Made by a program: the position numbers and the translations under genes | Assembly: GCF_900128985.1 (NCBI RefSeq) | Contig: NZ_FQUC01000015.1 | Coordinates: forward strand, 1 to 64,000 | Direction: 5' to 3' | From: Indolivaga macrotermitis | Lineage (GTDB): Bacteria; Bacteroidota; Bacteroidia; Bacteroidales; Dysgonomonadaceae | Length of the DNA: 64,000 nucleotides | The notes under the pieces: model-generated | The model's database searches: none | Told to the model about the DNA's origin: nothing | Seen by the model: only the letters and a program-made list of their open reading frames with translations | Part shown: positions 7,507 to 15,932 of the stretch, one piece after another | Numbering within the stretch: the stretch's first letter is position 1 | How the letters are laid out: the number at the start of each line of letters is the position of its first letter

Positions 7507-8739
7507 TTACAGATTACCCTCTATCAGGGTAAACCGGCCTTCTATACGCTTCGACAGCCTGTGCATGTCTTCCCTTATCTTATCCAGAGAGAGTTCGGCA
7601 TAGCGTTGGGTGGTCTTTATATGCTCATGCCCGAGCATGCGGCTGACCGTTTCGACAGGCACACCTTCGGAGAGGGTGATCAGGCTGGCGAATGTGTGGC
7701 GGCTGACATGGATTCCCAGCGCCTTATTGATGCCGCACCGTTTGGCAATGGCGTTAAGCCCCGAATGGACTGTCATTTTACCGGGGACATCCAGTACTTT
7801 ACCTCCGGGCTGTTGCCCACGGTATTTTTCAATGATAGCCAGCGGGATATCCAGCAGGCGCACCCGGTATCCGACGCCCGTCTTTTGGCGTTTGGAGATA
7901 ATCCACCTGCTGCCGTCCTCCATCGTGTGGATTTCATCGTATGTCAGATTCTTCATGTCGATGTATGAAAGTCCCGTGAATACCCCGAACAGGAAAACAT
8001 CCTTCGTTTTCTTCTGCTGCCTGACCCGCGGCTCGTCCGACATGAACCTTTCCAGCTCTCCTTTAGTCAGCGTTTTATGTACAACTTCCTCGCGTTGGGC
8101 TTCGAAACCGTGAAAAGGGTCACGCGGGAGGATGCCTTCATTGACGGCGTTGCGGACTACTTTCCTGAAATAGGTCAGGTAGATGCTGCCGGTACCGGTA
8201 CTGAATTTACGGTCTACACGCAAATAATTGCAGTAGTCCTCAATATGGGAATAAGCCAATGTCCTGAAAGGCAGGTCGCTCCGGTTTAGTTTTTCACGGA
8301 TAAAGCCTTCCAATGCCCTGTAGGAGAGGAGGTACTGTTCATATGCCGCCCTGCTGTAATCTTTTCCTACACGCCCTGCTATATTATCATTCATTGTACG
8401 GAAAGAATCCAGAACGGTAGCCTGGGTAGAGGCGATACCCTGGCTGGCATTTTTCAGGTCATGGGCATCAACCGCCGGGCTGGTTTCTCTCAACTCTTTG
8501 TAGCGGGTGTGGATAACCAGGTTGATGCGTTCGATGGCGCGGTTGACATCCAGCGCCATCCGGCTCTTGCCTGTCATACGCCCGGATTTGGTGTCCCACA
8601 GGCAGGCATCGGCATTGATTTTCAGGCTGAACTGCGACATGGATTTCCCGATGTGGATACGTCCCATGACAGGGCTAAGGCCGTCTTTCCCGCATTGCTT
8701 CTTTTTCAGGTAATACAGTACCTTTAATTCTTGTTTCAT
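7507..8739 (-). CDS. Tyrosine recombinase (IntDOT-type), integrase A
   Basis: A 410-residue recombinase starting MKQELKVLYYLKKKQCGK; an upstream ATG at 8847 would add 36 residues with no homology. The domain order matches its neighbour: arm-binding region, core-binding domain, catalytic domain. Catalytic motifs: KRQKTG, HVSRHTF (H-x-x-R), LGHEHIKTT and the Tyr in TTQRYAEL. The first catalytic Arg position is Ser (FTGLSYIDM), as in IntDOT. Being the gene closest to the element edge and next to the repeats at 8863-8995, it is the likelier integrase of the pair. Confidence 0.92.
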   Translation of the reverse strand: MKQELKVLYYLKKKQCGKDGLSPVMGRIHIGKSMSQFSLKINADACLWDTKSGRMTGKSRMALDVNRAIERINLVIHTRYKELRETSPAVDAHDLKNASQGIASTQATVLDSFRTMNDNIAGRVGKDYSRAAYEQYLLSYRALEGFIREKLNRSDLPFRTLAYSHIEDYCNYLRVDRKFSTGTGSIYLTYFRKVVRNAVNEGILPRDPFHGFEAQREEVVHKTLTKGELERFMSDEPRVRQQKKTKDVFLFGVFTGLSYIDMKNLTYDEIHTMEDGSRWIISKRQKTGVGYRVRLLDIPLAIIEKYRGQQPGGKVLDVPGKMTVHSGLNAIAKRCGINKALGIHVSRHTFASLITLSEGVPVETVSRMLGHEHIKTTQRYAELSLDKIREDMHRLSKRIEGRFTLIEGNL

Positions 8740-8862
8740 AGGCTCATTTTTTTTTGTATTTAAGTTATACATCAATGAGCTATATGCTTCTATGAAAAAT
8801 AGGGCTGGATTATAAGGAAAAACCATCCGGGCAGGTTTGTTCGCCAAAGGATAGACAAATTT

Positions 8863-8995
8863 GCTTTTTACCCCTGAAAATCGGTCTGTTTTACCGTATT
8901 TTACCCCGGTATTCCTTCTTCAAAACAGGTAACGGACAGGTAACGGAAACCCTGCTGAAAACCGCTTTTTCCAGCTTTTTACCCTCCCGAAAATC
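8863..8995. repeat. Repeat cluster at element end; candidate att/arm-site region
   Basis: Non-coding stretch just beyond the integrases. It contains an imperfect direct repeat (GCTTTTTACCCCTGAAAATC at 8863-8882 and a 22-nt relative at 8974-8995), several TTTTACC motifs between (8889-8904), and a perfect tandem 11-mer ACAGGTAACGG (8925-8935 and 8936-8946). Clusters of short repeats next to an integrase are typical of arm-type binding sites. The core crossover site cannot be fixed without the left end. Confidence 0.55.
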
Positions 8996-9068
8996 AATGC
9001 AAATGAATGCTTTATCTTTTGAATATCAATCTGATGCCTTTAAATTTTATTAATCTGCTTTTATGTCG

Positions 9069-9076
9069 TACCTTTG
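9069..9076 (+). promoter_or_regulatory. -7 promoter element upstream of LolE-like gene
   Basis: TAccTTTG matches the Bacteroidota -7 consensus; the transcription start would be near 9083, about 27 nt ahead of the start codon. It marks the return to chromosomal sequence. Confidence 0.5.
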
Positions 9077-9109
9077 TTACCTTCATATCGAATAAAAAGA
9101 TAAAGTATT

Positions 9110-10354
9110 TTGAATCTCGAATTATTTATAGCCCGAAAGGTATATTTCGGAGAAACTACTAAGCAAAAAGTTTCTTCTCCAGCGATAAAAATAGCGATAG
9201 CCGGAATTGCTATTGGTTTGGCTGCTATGGTATTGTCTGTTTGTATAGTAGTTGGATTTAAGAAGGAGATTAGAGATAAAGTAATCGGATTCGGTTCGCA
9301 TATTCAGATTACAAGTTTTACGAATACCACATCGTACGAGACTAAACCGGTACGCCTGACCGATAGCCTGCTATCCGTAATTAATTCTAATGTCAATGTA
9401 AATCATATAGAATCTTTTGCGACTAAGCCGGGCATAATCAAAACGGACTCGGATTTTCAGGGAGTTGTTTTAAAAGGAGTGGGAGAGGACTACGACTGGT
9501 CTTTTTTCAAAGATAATATGATTGAAGGTGATGTTCTGCAATCATCGGACTCGGTAACAGGCAATCAGGCAATCATATCTAAATATATTGCCGACCGTTT
9601 GCATCTGAAGTTGGGCGATAGCTTTATGACATATTTCATTCAAGAGCCTGTAAAAGTACGGAAGTTCACTATCGCAGGAATTTATAGTACGAATTTCGAA
9701 GATTATGACAAACTGTTTATGATTGTAGATCTTCGTACTGTTCAGAGGTTGAACAGCTGGGATGATAATCAGGTCAGCGGGCTTGAATTGAGAATAAAAG
9801 ATTACAATCGCTTGAAAGAAGTGAAGACCGAGTTGTTTTTTGAGATGGCCGAATGTCATGATGGAGACGGAAACGCATTGTTTACCCGGTCGATAGAAGA
9901 TATGAATCCTATGATATTCAGCTGGCTCAGCCTCTTGGATATGAATGTATGGGTAATTATCATACTGATGCTTGCAGTTTCGGGTTTTACTATGATTTCG
10001 GGATTGCTGATAATTATACTGGAAAGGGCTAATATGATAGGTATACTGAAAGCTTTAGGTGCTCGAAATACGAGTATCCGTAAAGTTTTTCTATATATAT
10101 CGGCATTCTTAATACTAAAAGGGATGTTTTGGGGCAATTGCATCGCTTTGGCTATTTGCGGACTTCAGAAGTATTTCGGAATTATCAAGCTCGATCCTGC
10201 GACATACTACGTAACGGAAATGCCTGTTTATATTAATCCCATTTATATAATACTGATAAATATAGGTGCATTAATTATTTCATTGCTTATGATGATAGGG
10301 CCTTCATACTTGATAGCACGGATATCTCCGGCTAAGTCCATTAAATTCGAATAA
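9110..10354 (+). CDS. ABC transporter permease of the LolC/LolE (FtsX) type
   Basis: A 414-residue inner-membrane permease. An N-terminal membrane segment (IKIAIAGIAIGLAAMVLSVCIVVGF, residues 26-50) is followed by a MacB-like periplasmic domain (50-260) and three C-terminal FtsX segments (about 280-300, 325-350, 380-402). LolC/E proteins extract lipoproteins from the inner membrane for transfer to LolA. The N-terminus MNLELFIARKVYF closely resembles Bacteroides homologues, which supports the TTG start at 9110; no ATG fits. No ATPase gene is adjacent, as is usual in Bacteroidales. Confidence 0.88.
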   Translation: MNLELFIARKVYFGETTKQKVSSPAIKIAIAGIAIGLAAMVLSVCIVVGFKKEIRDKVIGFGSHIQITSFTNTTSYETKPVRLTDSLLSVINSNVNVNHIESFATKPGIIKTDSDFQGVVLKGVGEDYDWSFFKDNMIEGDVLQSSDSVTGNQAIISKYIADRLHLKLGDSFMTYFIQEPVKVRKFTIAGIYSTNFEDYDKLFMIVDLRTVQRLNSWDDNQVSGLELRIKDYNRLKEVKTELFFEMAECHDGDGNALFTRSIEDMNPMIFSWLSLLDMNVWVIIILMLAVSGFTMISGLLIIILERANMIGILKALGARNTSIRKVFLYISAFLILKGMFWGNCIALAICGLQKYFGIIKLDPATYYVTEMPVYINPIYIILINIGALIISLLMMIGPSYLIARISPAKSIKFE

Positions 10355-10525
10355 GTAGATTCTTCTTCATATGTTAATGTAACGAATGATAATTGAAAAT
10401 AATTTCTATCTTTGCAGTAATTAAAGCAATAAACAACACTTGAATGGTAAATATTTTCACACATAGAAACATAAATAATCCTCTAAATTTTAACGGTTTA
10501 GATTTGTTATTGTGTGCTGAAATAT

Positions 10526-10576
<51 letters not shown>

Positions 10577-10900
10577 GCATCACTTGCGTTAACTAAACAG
10601 AAATTTTCTAAAATACAAATTTTTCTATTGTGTCAAAACAACGGGGCGTCTTTTTATGTCTTCGTTTGTTTTGTCGTATATATCCATTTCCAAATAAGTT
10701 GGCCGGGCAGGCTGTGTCCGGTAGGATCATTGTTGTTTTGTTGTCGTTCGAATACTATTTCGGGTAACAGGTTATGCTTTGGCCAACTATTACAGGCAGC
10801 AGGGTGCAGTGAATGCATCTTGCTGCTTTATTTTGCCGATTTACCGGATATTTTTTTTAACGCAAAGACTCTAAGACACAAAGGTATTTTACGATATTCT

Positions 10901-10966
10901 GTAGAGATGTATTGCATACGCCTGAAACAAAAAATAATCAAGAGGATGTATACAATACGTCCCTAT
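10901..10966. repeat. Imperfect inverted repeat, MITE/REP-like
   Basis: GTAGAGATGTATTGCATACG (from 10901) is mirrored by GGATGTATACAATACGTCCC (10944-10963); arms of about 22 nt differ at a few positions and flank about 21 nt. The GTAGAGACGTATTGCATACGTC-type arm resembles dispersed palindromes I associate with Bacteroidota genomes (from memory, not verified). Confidence 0.6.
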
Positions 10967-11039
10967 AAGAGACATTTTCAAAATCAACAACTCTTAATAA
11001 AAACAACAGAAGGGTCTGTGACCCTAAAAACAACAAACA

Positions 11040-11840
11040 ATGAAGAAAAAGATTCTTTTACTAATGGGGGTATTTACTTTTGGAATACTCAATGCACAAG
11101 TCGGAATAAATACGCAGAATCCACAAGCTACACTGGCTATTGTATCGGAAGGGAATACAAGCACGAGCCAAGCCCTTGCGGTCGAAAATGTATCGGGTAC
11201 TGAAATATTATCTTTACGAGATCATGGACATATGGGATTAGGAGTTAATAATCCGATGGTCAGGCTCGATCTCCGGGACGGGGTAAACAATTCTATCATG
11301 GGAATTGGTAATAGCAGCCAAACGGCAACAGCGGCTAAAGCGGGAGCTTTGAAGTACGATTCGGGGCCTCAGGCATTGTATTTGTCAGATGGTACGAACT
11401 GGAATAAGCTTAGTGCAAATGTTATCCGTACATACGTTGTAGCTGATATAATCAATATCAGCCAATCTTTTGCAACTAATACTTCGACAACGGTAATGAA
11501 TTGGCGGGAGCTCGAAGACCTGCTCGGGACGTTTTCTCCCACAACAGGAATATTTACTGCGCCTCGTACAGGTACTTACACTATATCGGCAATAGTAACA
11601 TTCGATGCCGGCTTGGTAGGTGCTAATAGTTACATGCAAATGGAATTAATATCGCCATCTGCCACTGTTAAATGTCAGACTACTTACTACGGTGCCGCTA
11701 CATTCCAGACATCTGTACTATGTTCGGGAAATTTTCAACTGTCGGCAGGAGAAACTCTCAAATCGGCAATTTATCATAATATGGGAACTGCAAAGAGTCC
11801 TAAAGCGGGATATTGTAATTTAAGTATATTGGAGAATTAA
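11040..11840 (+). CDS. Secreted C1q-like domain protein, paralogue 1
   Basis: A 266-residue protein with a signal peptide (MKKKILLLMGVFTFGILNAQ). The middle resembles a tail-fibre-like motif (GHMGLGVNNPMVRLDLRD, then AKAGALKYDSGPQALYLSDGTNWNKL). The C-terminal 120 residues have the C1q/TNF-like jelly-roll pattern: FSPTTGIFTAPRTGTYTIS, a central strand region, LSAGETLKSAIYHNMG, and YCNLSILEN. C1q-like domains trimerise and bind ligands; in bacteria they occur in surface or spore-coat proteins. It is the first of three tandem paralogues with 96- and 15-bp gaps. Function unknown; surface adhesion or display is inferred. Confidence 0.72.
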   Translation: MKKKILLLMGVFTFGILNAQVGINTQNPQATLAIVSEGNTSTSQALAVENVSGTEILSLRDHGHMGLGVNNPMVRLDLRDGVNNSIMGIGNSSQTATAAKAGALKYDSGPQALYLSDGTNWNKLSANVIRTYVVADIINISQSFATNTSTTVMNWRELEDLLGTFSPTTGIFTAPRTGTYTISAIVTFDAGLVGANSYMQMELISPSATVKCQTTYYGAATFQTSVLCSGNFQLSAGETLKSAIYHNMGTAKSPKAGYCNLSILEN

Positions 11841-11936
11841 GGTCTCACACCTTTTTTATTGCTTCAGTAAGTAAGAGAGCAATAGATTGTTATGCTTCGA
11901 AAATATATCATTAAATACTTATTATTATTTAATATA

Positions 11937-12800
11937 ATGGAAAAGAAAATATATAATTATTTGTGGTTAACCGCAATTGTTGTATTCAGTGGGTTAACTA
12001 CATCTGCTTTTGCTCAAAGTGTAGGCATCAATACCAATTTACCTACAGGTACACTCGACGTATTCTCAGAGGGAAATAGTAACCTGACTAAAAATATAGA
12101 GATCGTAAATTCCGCTAATGTCAATTTACTGACATTATTAGACAATGGTTATATGGGAATAGGAACATCTATTCCATCTGTAAGGCTCGATTTGAGAGGA
12201 ACGAGCGGAGCAAGCAATATTATTGGTATCGGGAATACAAACTTATCGGCATCAACAGCAAAAGCAGGTGCATTGAAGTATGTGGACGATACCAAGGAAT
12301 TGCAATACTCGGATGGGACTCAGTGGATGATTCTCGAAGCCGATATGGTGAGGGATTGTGTGATTGCCGAAAACTCATATAACTTGATGACCTGCCCTGA
12401 TAATACCACAACCCAACTGGGTAATTGGATTACGGTGTACGATCCAACATCTACATTCGATCCGGTGACGGGAGTATTTACAGCCCCTAAAACTGGATTA
12501 TATACAGCCACATTTAGTATACATATGGTAATTACTGTAGTTGCTGCAGGCAGTTATCTAGAGGGGCAATGGATTGCCAGTAACGGGAAGACAATAAAAT
12601 GTACCAATTCGTTCCCTATAGCCGGAGGTTTTATGGCAGCTATTACTTGTAGTGGAACTATTACTCTAAGTGCAGGAGATACTCTTTATCCTCAGATTTT
12701 CCATAACATGGGAATTGAAAAGCATCTGCGTATTTATGGGGATTCATTGTCTCCTGCATCTGATTTGAATTTCAATAACTTATCGATAGTGATACAATAA
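11937..12800 (+). CDS. Secreted C1q-like domain protein, paralogue 2
   Basis: A 287-residue paralogue of the preceding gene. Signal peptide MEKKIYNYLWLTAIVVFSGLTTSAFAQ supports the ATG at 11937 over an upstream ATG at 11892. Shared blocks: VGINTNLPTGTLDVFSEGN, GYMGIGTSIPSVRLDLRG, AKAGALKYVDDTKELQYSDGTQW, then the C1q-like block (FDPVTGVFTAPKTGLYTATFS; LSAGDTLYPQIFHNMG; NNLSIVIQ). Divergence is greatest between the conserved C1q strands, as expected for surface-exposed loops. Probably co-transcribed with its neighbours. Confidence 0.72.
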   Translation: MEKKIYNYLWLTAIVVFSGLTTSAFAQSVGINTNLPTGTLDVFSEGNSNLTKNIEIVNSANVNLLTLLDNGYMGIGTSIPSVRLDLRGTSGASNIIGIGNTNLSASTAKAGALKYVDDTKELQYSDGTQWMILEADMVRDCVIAENSYNLMTCPDNTTTQLGNWITVYDPTSTFDPVTGVFTAPKTGLYTATFSIHMVITVVAAGSYLEGQWIASNGKTIKCTNSFPIAGGFMAAITCSGTITLSAGDTLYPQIFHNMGIEKHLRIYGDSLSPASDLNFNNLSIVIQ

Positions 12801-12815
12801 AGTAAATTGACCAAA

Positions 12816-13625
12816 ATGAAAAGGATATTAATTATTTTATATATACTGCTTATTTTACCCTTTTGTCTGACTGCTCAGATAGGGGTAAATACAGAATTGC
12901 CCAAAGGCACACTCGGAATTAGATCTGCTTCATCTGCTATTCCCGTTGTTGTGTCTCGCAACTCAGACAATACGGAATTAGCAAAGTTATTAAATTCGGG
13001 ATATCTGGGATTAGGTGGAGCCAATCCCGTTGTTAAACTTGATTTAAGAGGAACACAAGCTGATGGAGAGCTTGGGCTGGGAACAACTTCTATGACAGCC
13101 GCTGCTGCCGGAGCCGGAGCTATAAGATATAATAACGGTATTGAGTATTCGGATGGGGAGGTCTGGGTAAAGCTGACTGCGTTGCCTACTAAAGCTTATG
13201 TAATAGCTAAAAATTCTTCTCCATTAATTGCATTGCCAACGAGCACAACCTGGAAAAACTGGACAAAAGACATAGATGTAACTAACAGCTTTAATGCTTC
13301 GACCGGGGTATTTACAGTTCCACGCACCGGTGTATATTCGATATCTTGTACCGGAATGTTCCATATTGTTGCTACTATGGTTGGAGCTTTGCGTCTTGAG
13401 ATTAATCTACAGGTTAGCAGCAGTACCGCTGCTAATGTAAAAAGTGCAGTAGCAGCTCCTGTAGGTGCAACAGGTGATCTTGTAAATATGACATGTGTGA
13501 ATAAATCATTTTTATACCTTCAGGCAGGAGATACCTTCTATTTTTATATCTGGCATAATACAACTCCCAGTATAGAAATGACTACCGACGGATCATATAA
13601 TACACTGACCATATCAGAGATGTAA
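12816..13625 (+). CDS. Secreted C1q-like domain protein, paralogue 3
   Basis: A 269-residue third paralogue. Signal peptide MKRILIILYILLILPFCLTAQ supports ATG 12816 rather than the upstream TTG. It keeps the block order IGVNTELPKGTLGI, GYLGLGGANPVVKLDLRG, AGAGAIRYNNGIEYSDGEVWVKL and the C1q-like end (FNASTGVFTVPRTGVYSIS; LQAGDTFYFYIWHN; YNTLTISEM). It starts 15 bp after the previous stop and is followed by a strong terminator, so it closes the cluster. Confidence 0.72.
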   Translation: MKRILIILYILLILPFCLTAQIGVNTELPKGTLGIRSASSAIPVVVSRNSDNTELAKLLNSGYLGLGGANPVVKLDLRGTQADGELGLGTTSMTAAAAGAGAIRYNNGIEYSDGEVWVKLTALPTKAYVIAKNSSPLIALPTSTTWKNWTKDIDVTNSFNASTGVFTVPRTGVYSISCTGMFHIVATMVGALRLEINLQVSSSTAANVKSAVAAPVGATGDLVNMTCVNKSFLYLQAGDTFYFYIWHNTTPSIEMTTDGSYNTLTISEM

Positions 13626-13648
13626 CAGAATATATTGAGAGGATAAAT

Positions 13649-13680
13649 AAAAAGAGATGACTTTCCGGTCATCTCTTTTT
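13649..13680. terminator. Bidirectional terminator
   Basis: 13-bp perfect stem (AAAAAGAGATGAC 13649-13661 with GTCATCTCTTTTT 13668-13680), 6-nt loop, between the C1q-like cluster (+) and the anti-sigma-like gene (-). Confidence 0.9.
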
Positions 13681-13682
13681 TA

Positions 13683-15098
13683 TTAAAATTTTATTTCTAT
13701 TTCGGTGGTAGTATTTCCGGCTTTCCATTTAGGACCTTCTTCTATAAGCCGGATAGCTTCGTTGTCGAAAGGTTCGCACAAGCTCTTTTTCACCTTAATA
13801 TCTGACGGGTGCCCATCCATACCGACAGAGAATTGTAAAACAACTTTCCCTTTTGTTTTATTACAATCTGTGTTCTCGGGATGAATTATGTTAGCTTCTA
13901 TGTATTTTTTATATTCATTCATCCCTGCAACAGGTTCAGGTTTGATTTTAGCCGGTTCAGCTTTCTTTTTGTCTGGTTTAACAGATGATATGGCACCTGT
14001 GACCATAGATTTCTTCTGAACTCCGTATCCTGTAACAACAACTTCATTTAATTGTTGAGTGTCTTCTTTCATTGCCACTACTTTGGTATTCTTCGGATCG
14101 GGTATATCAATTTTTTCGAAACCGATAAAGTATGCGGTTAATGCAGCGTCATCCGAGTCGACGTTTAACTTGTAGTTTCCGTCAATATCTGTAATTGTGG
14201 CGTTGTTGGTACCTTTTTGTTGTACGGCAACTCCTATCAGTGGTTCGTGATTCTGGTCGACGATCTTCCCTTCCAGAGTATATTTCTTATTCGAAGCACG
14301 ACTCTCTGCTTTAGCTGACCTGGCAGCCGGAGCCGATTTTTCAGCAATAGACTCAGCTGCCATAACAGCTGCAGGTGGGGAAGGGGGCGCAGGAGGAATT
14401 GCTGCCGGAGCCGGTGTCGCAACTGCTAATCCGGCAACTTTACCATCCAGTGCATTTTGTACATCAGCTGATAGCATATCAGCATCTTGTTGGCTTATCT
14501 CCTCATGCGATGCCAGCATAGGTGCGTCTGTAGAGATAATTTCTGTTGAAGAATGGTTATTAATATTCTTTTGTTTGACCGAAAGTTCCTGTATCTCATC
14601 TTTTCTTAGCTGAGCATAACTTTCAGGTACATAGATACGTATCGGATCAATCGGTGTAATTACCTCATGCAGGTTACTGATAGTTGCTACAGACGTAGCA
14701 ATTACTTCTTTCTGCGGATTTTCTTCCTGAATAGCAGTTAATTCGAGGCGTTTTTGTTCTACATACTCCTGAGGGACATACAGATCGATATATCCGTTGG
14801 TAGTTTCGTTAGCAACAACCATCGACGACTGATGGTTTAATAAAACGAAATACCCGCTGATGAGTACAATAACGGCTACTGCTGCAATGGATATTTTCCA
14901 TGCACCTTGCTGCCTGCGCTGTACGGAACGGGCTGTAATTGCAGATCGCATACGGGCAATACGGTCGGCATGATTTCCGGGTATGGAATCATAACCTTCT
15001 ATGGCTTCTGCCAAAAAAGGATCGTCCATCGCATTTCGTTCAATGCGATGAGCCTCTTTACCTTTGCGGTAGCCTCGTATGTAATCAAGAAATTTCAT
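13683..15098 (-). CDS. Membrane anti-sigma-like protein with carboxypeptidase-regulatory, SusC-plug-like and TonB C-terminal domains
   Basis: A 471-residue protein. Residues 1-68 are cytosolic and charged, 69-88 form one membrane segment (ISIAAVAVIVLISGYFVLL), and the rest is periplasmic: a low-complexity Pro/Ala region (230-265), a CarboxypepD_reg-like domain (about 273-350, YTLEGKIVDQNHEPLIGV), a SusC-like motif EVVVTGYGVQKKSMVTGA, and a TonB C-terminal domain at 390-471. It overlaps the ECF sigma gene by 14 bp, so a role as cognate anti-sigma factor is likely, though no classical FecR or zinc-finger motif is seen. The mixture of receptor-plug motif and TonB domain in one protein is unusual. 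Confidence 0.7.
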   Translation of the reverse strand: MKFLDYIRGYRKGKEAHRIERNAMDDPFLAEAIEGYDSIPGNHADRIARMRSAITARSVQRRQQGAWKISIAAVAVIVLISGYFVLLNHQSSMVVANETTNGYIDLYVPQEYVEQKRLELTAIQEENPQKEVIATSVATISNLHEVITPIDPIRIYVPESYAQLRKDEIQELSVKQKNINNHSSTEIISTDAPMLASHEEISQQDADMLSADVQNALDGKVAGLAVATPAPAAIPPAPPSPPAAVMAAESIAEKSAPAARSAKAESRASNKKYTLEGKIVDQNHEPLIGVAVQQKGTNNATITDIDGNYKLNVDSDDAALTAYFIGFEKIDIPDPKNTKVVAMKEDTQQLNEVVVTGYGVQKKSMVTGAISSVKPDKKKAEPAKIKPEPVAGMNEYKKYIEANIIHPENTDCNKTKGKVVLQFSVGMDGHPSDIKVKKSLCEPFDNEAIRLIEEGPKWKAGNTTTEIEIKF

Positions 15099-15675
15099 TT
15101 TGCAATCTGCTTTCTATACACAGTTTTAAATTTCGTTTACCGTTTTGGATGTAACTTTTTACGCTTTTCATATCATATCCGGTCACTTCCACTATATCTG
15201 CATAAGACATGTCTTCGTAAAAAAACTTAGTCACAGATATTCTTTGAGGTTCGGATAATTTCGCCATGCAATAATTGAGTGCATCTTCCCGCTCGTCATC
15301 CAAATCTTCGCTTAATAGAGTCATAACGTCACCCGATTCCATAAGGTTCGAATCAAAATCGACCGGAATTTCACGTTTATTATCTTTTAGCAGGTGAAAA
15401 CAGTGATTTTTTGTCACACTATACAACCATGTCTTGAATACCTTTATTTCGTACCCGCTGATTTTGGGAAGCAGGTTCTCGAATATTTCCATTACAGCAT
15501 CCTGCGATTTATCTTCATCTTGCAGGTATTTCAGGCAGAGACCATATACAAGAGGTATATACCGATTGTAGAGCTTGCCGAAAAGTTCGGTATTGCCCGT
15601 ATCACGGTACTGTCCGAGTAATTCCTCGTCGGTATACTCGATAGTTTTCTCTTTATTTAGTTTAAAGAACCTCAA
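15085..15675 (-). CDS. ECF RNA polymerase sigma factor
   Basis: A 196-residue sigma-70 family protein. Region 2 is at residues 13-85 (LLGQYRDTGNTELFGKLYNRYIPLVYGLCLKYLQDEDKSQDAVMEIFENLL, KTWLYSVTKNHCF), and region 4 at about 130-185 (LSEPQRISVTKFFYEDMSYADIVEVTGYDMKSVKSYIQNGKRNLK), with the usual HTH. It overlaps the following anti-sigma-like gene by 14 bp and has its own promoter at 15730-15761. It probably controls envelope genes, perhaps including the divergent VWA gene; the target is inferred. Confidence 0.92.
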   Translation of the reverse strand: MRFFKLNKEKTIEYTDEELLGQYRDTGNTELFGKLYNRYIPLVYGLCLKYLQDEDKSQDAVMEIFENLLPKISGYEIKVFKTWLYSVTKNHCFHLLKDNKREIPVDFDSNLMESGDVMTLLSEDLDDEREDALNYCMAKLSEPQRISVTKFFYEDMSYADIVEVTGYDMKSVKSYIQNGKRNLKLCIESRLQNEIS

Positions 15676-15729
15676 TAATATGGAATTAGTTGTTTTTTAG
15701 GCTTACTTACATAAGGCTATAATATAGGA

Positions 15730-15761
15730 CAAAGCTACATGATTTTGCAAAAGATTGCAAC
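15730..15761 (-). promoter_or_regulatory. Promoter of the sigma/anti-sigma operon
   Basis: On the minus strand, -7 TAgcTTTG (complement of 15730-15737) and -33 GTTG (15758-15761) with a 20-nt spacer fit the housekeeping Bacteroidota promoter. Start of transcription near 15723, leader about 48 nt. Confidence 0.6.
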
Positions 15762-15932
15762 ATTTAAAAAAAATTATGCCTTGTTTATGGAATTTTTCTC
15801 CCTGTTTCCTCTATTTAATCAACAGCAAGTATTAGTGATGTACTTTGAAATCATAACAGCATATTGTTGTTTTAGTTACCAAAGCAATAAAATAGAATAA
15901 GAAACAATCAGAAAAAGTAATAAACATAAAAA

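Larger units (their letters stand above)
1..8996. mobile_element. Right-hand end of an integrative/conjugative-type element (left end outside window)
   Basis: This block carries typical Bacteroidales ICE or mobilisable-element genes: a giant methylase/helicase-type C-terminus, two small excisionase-like HTH proteins, two tandem tyrosine recombinases and a repeat-rich stretch after them. Chromosomal housekeeping genes start at 9110. The backbone genes (1-2180 and 5750-8740) are visibly GC-richer than the following chromosome, while 2250-5750 is much AT-richer and holds accessory genes. No transfer (tra) genes are in the window, so whether it is conjugative, mobilisable or only integrative is unknown. 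The right edge is estimated from where repeats end and the LolE-like gene begins; the exact att core was not identified. Confidence 0.75.

Noticed and set aside
10628-11203. 191-residue plus-strand frame before the first C1q-like gene
   Set aside because: Composition is not protein-like, it runs through palindromes and overlaps the signal peptide of a better-supported gene in another frame.
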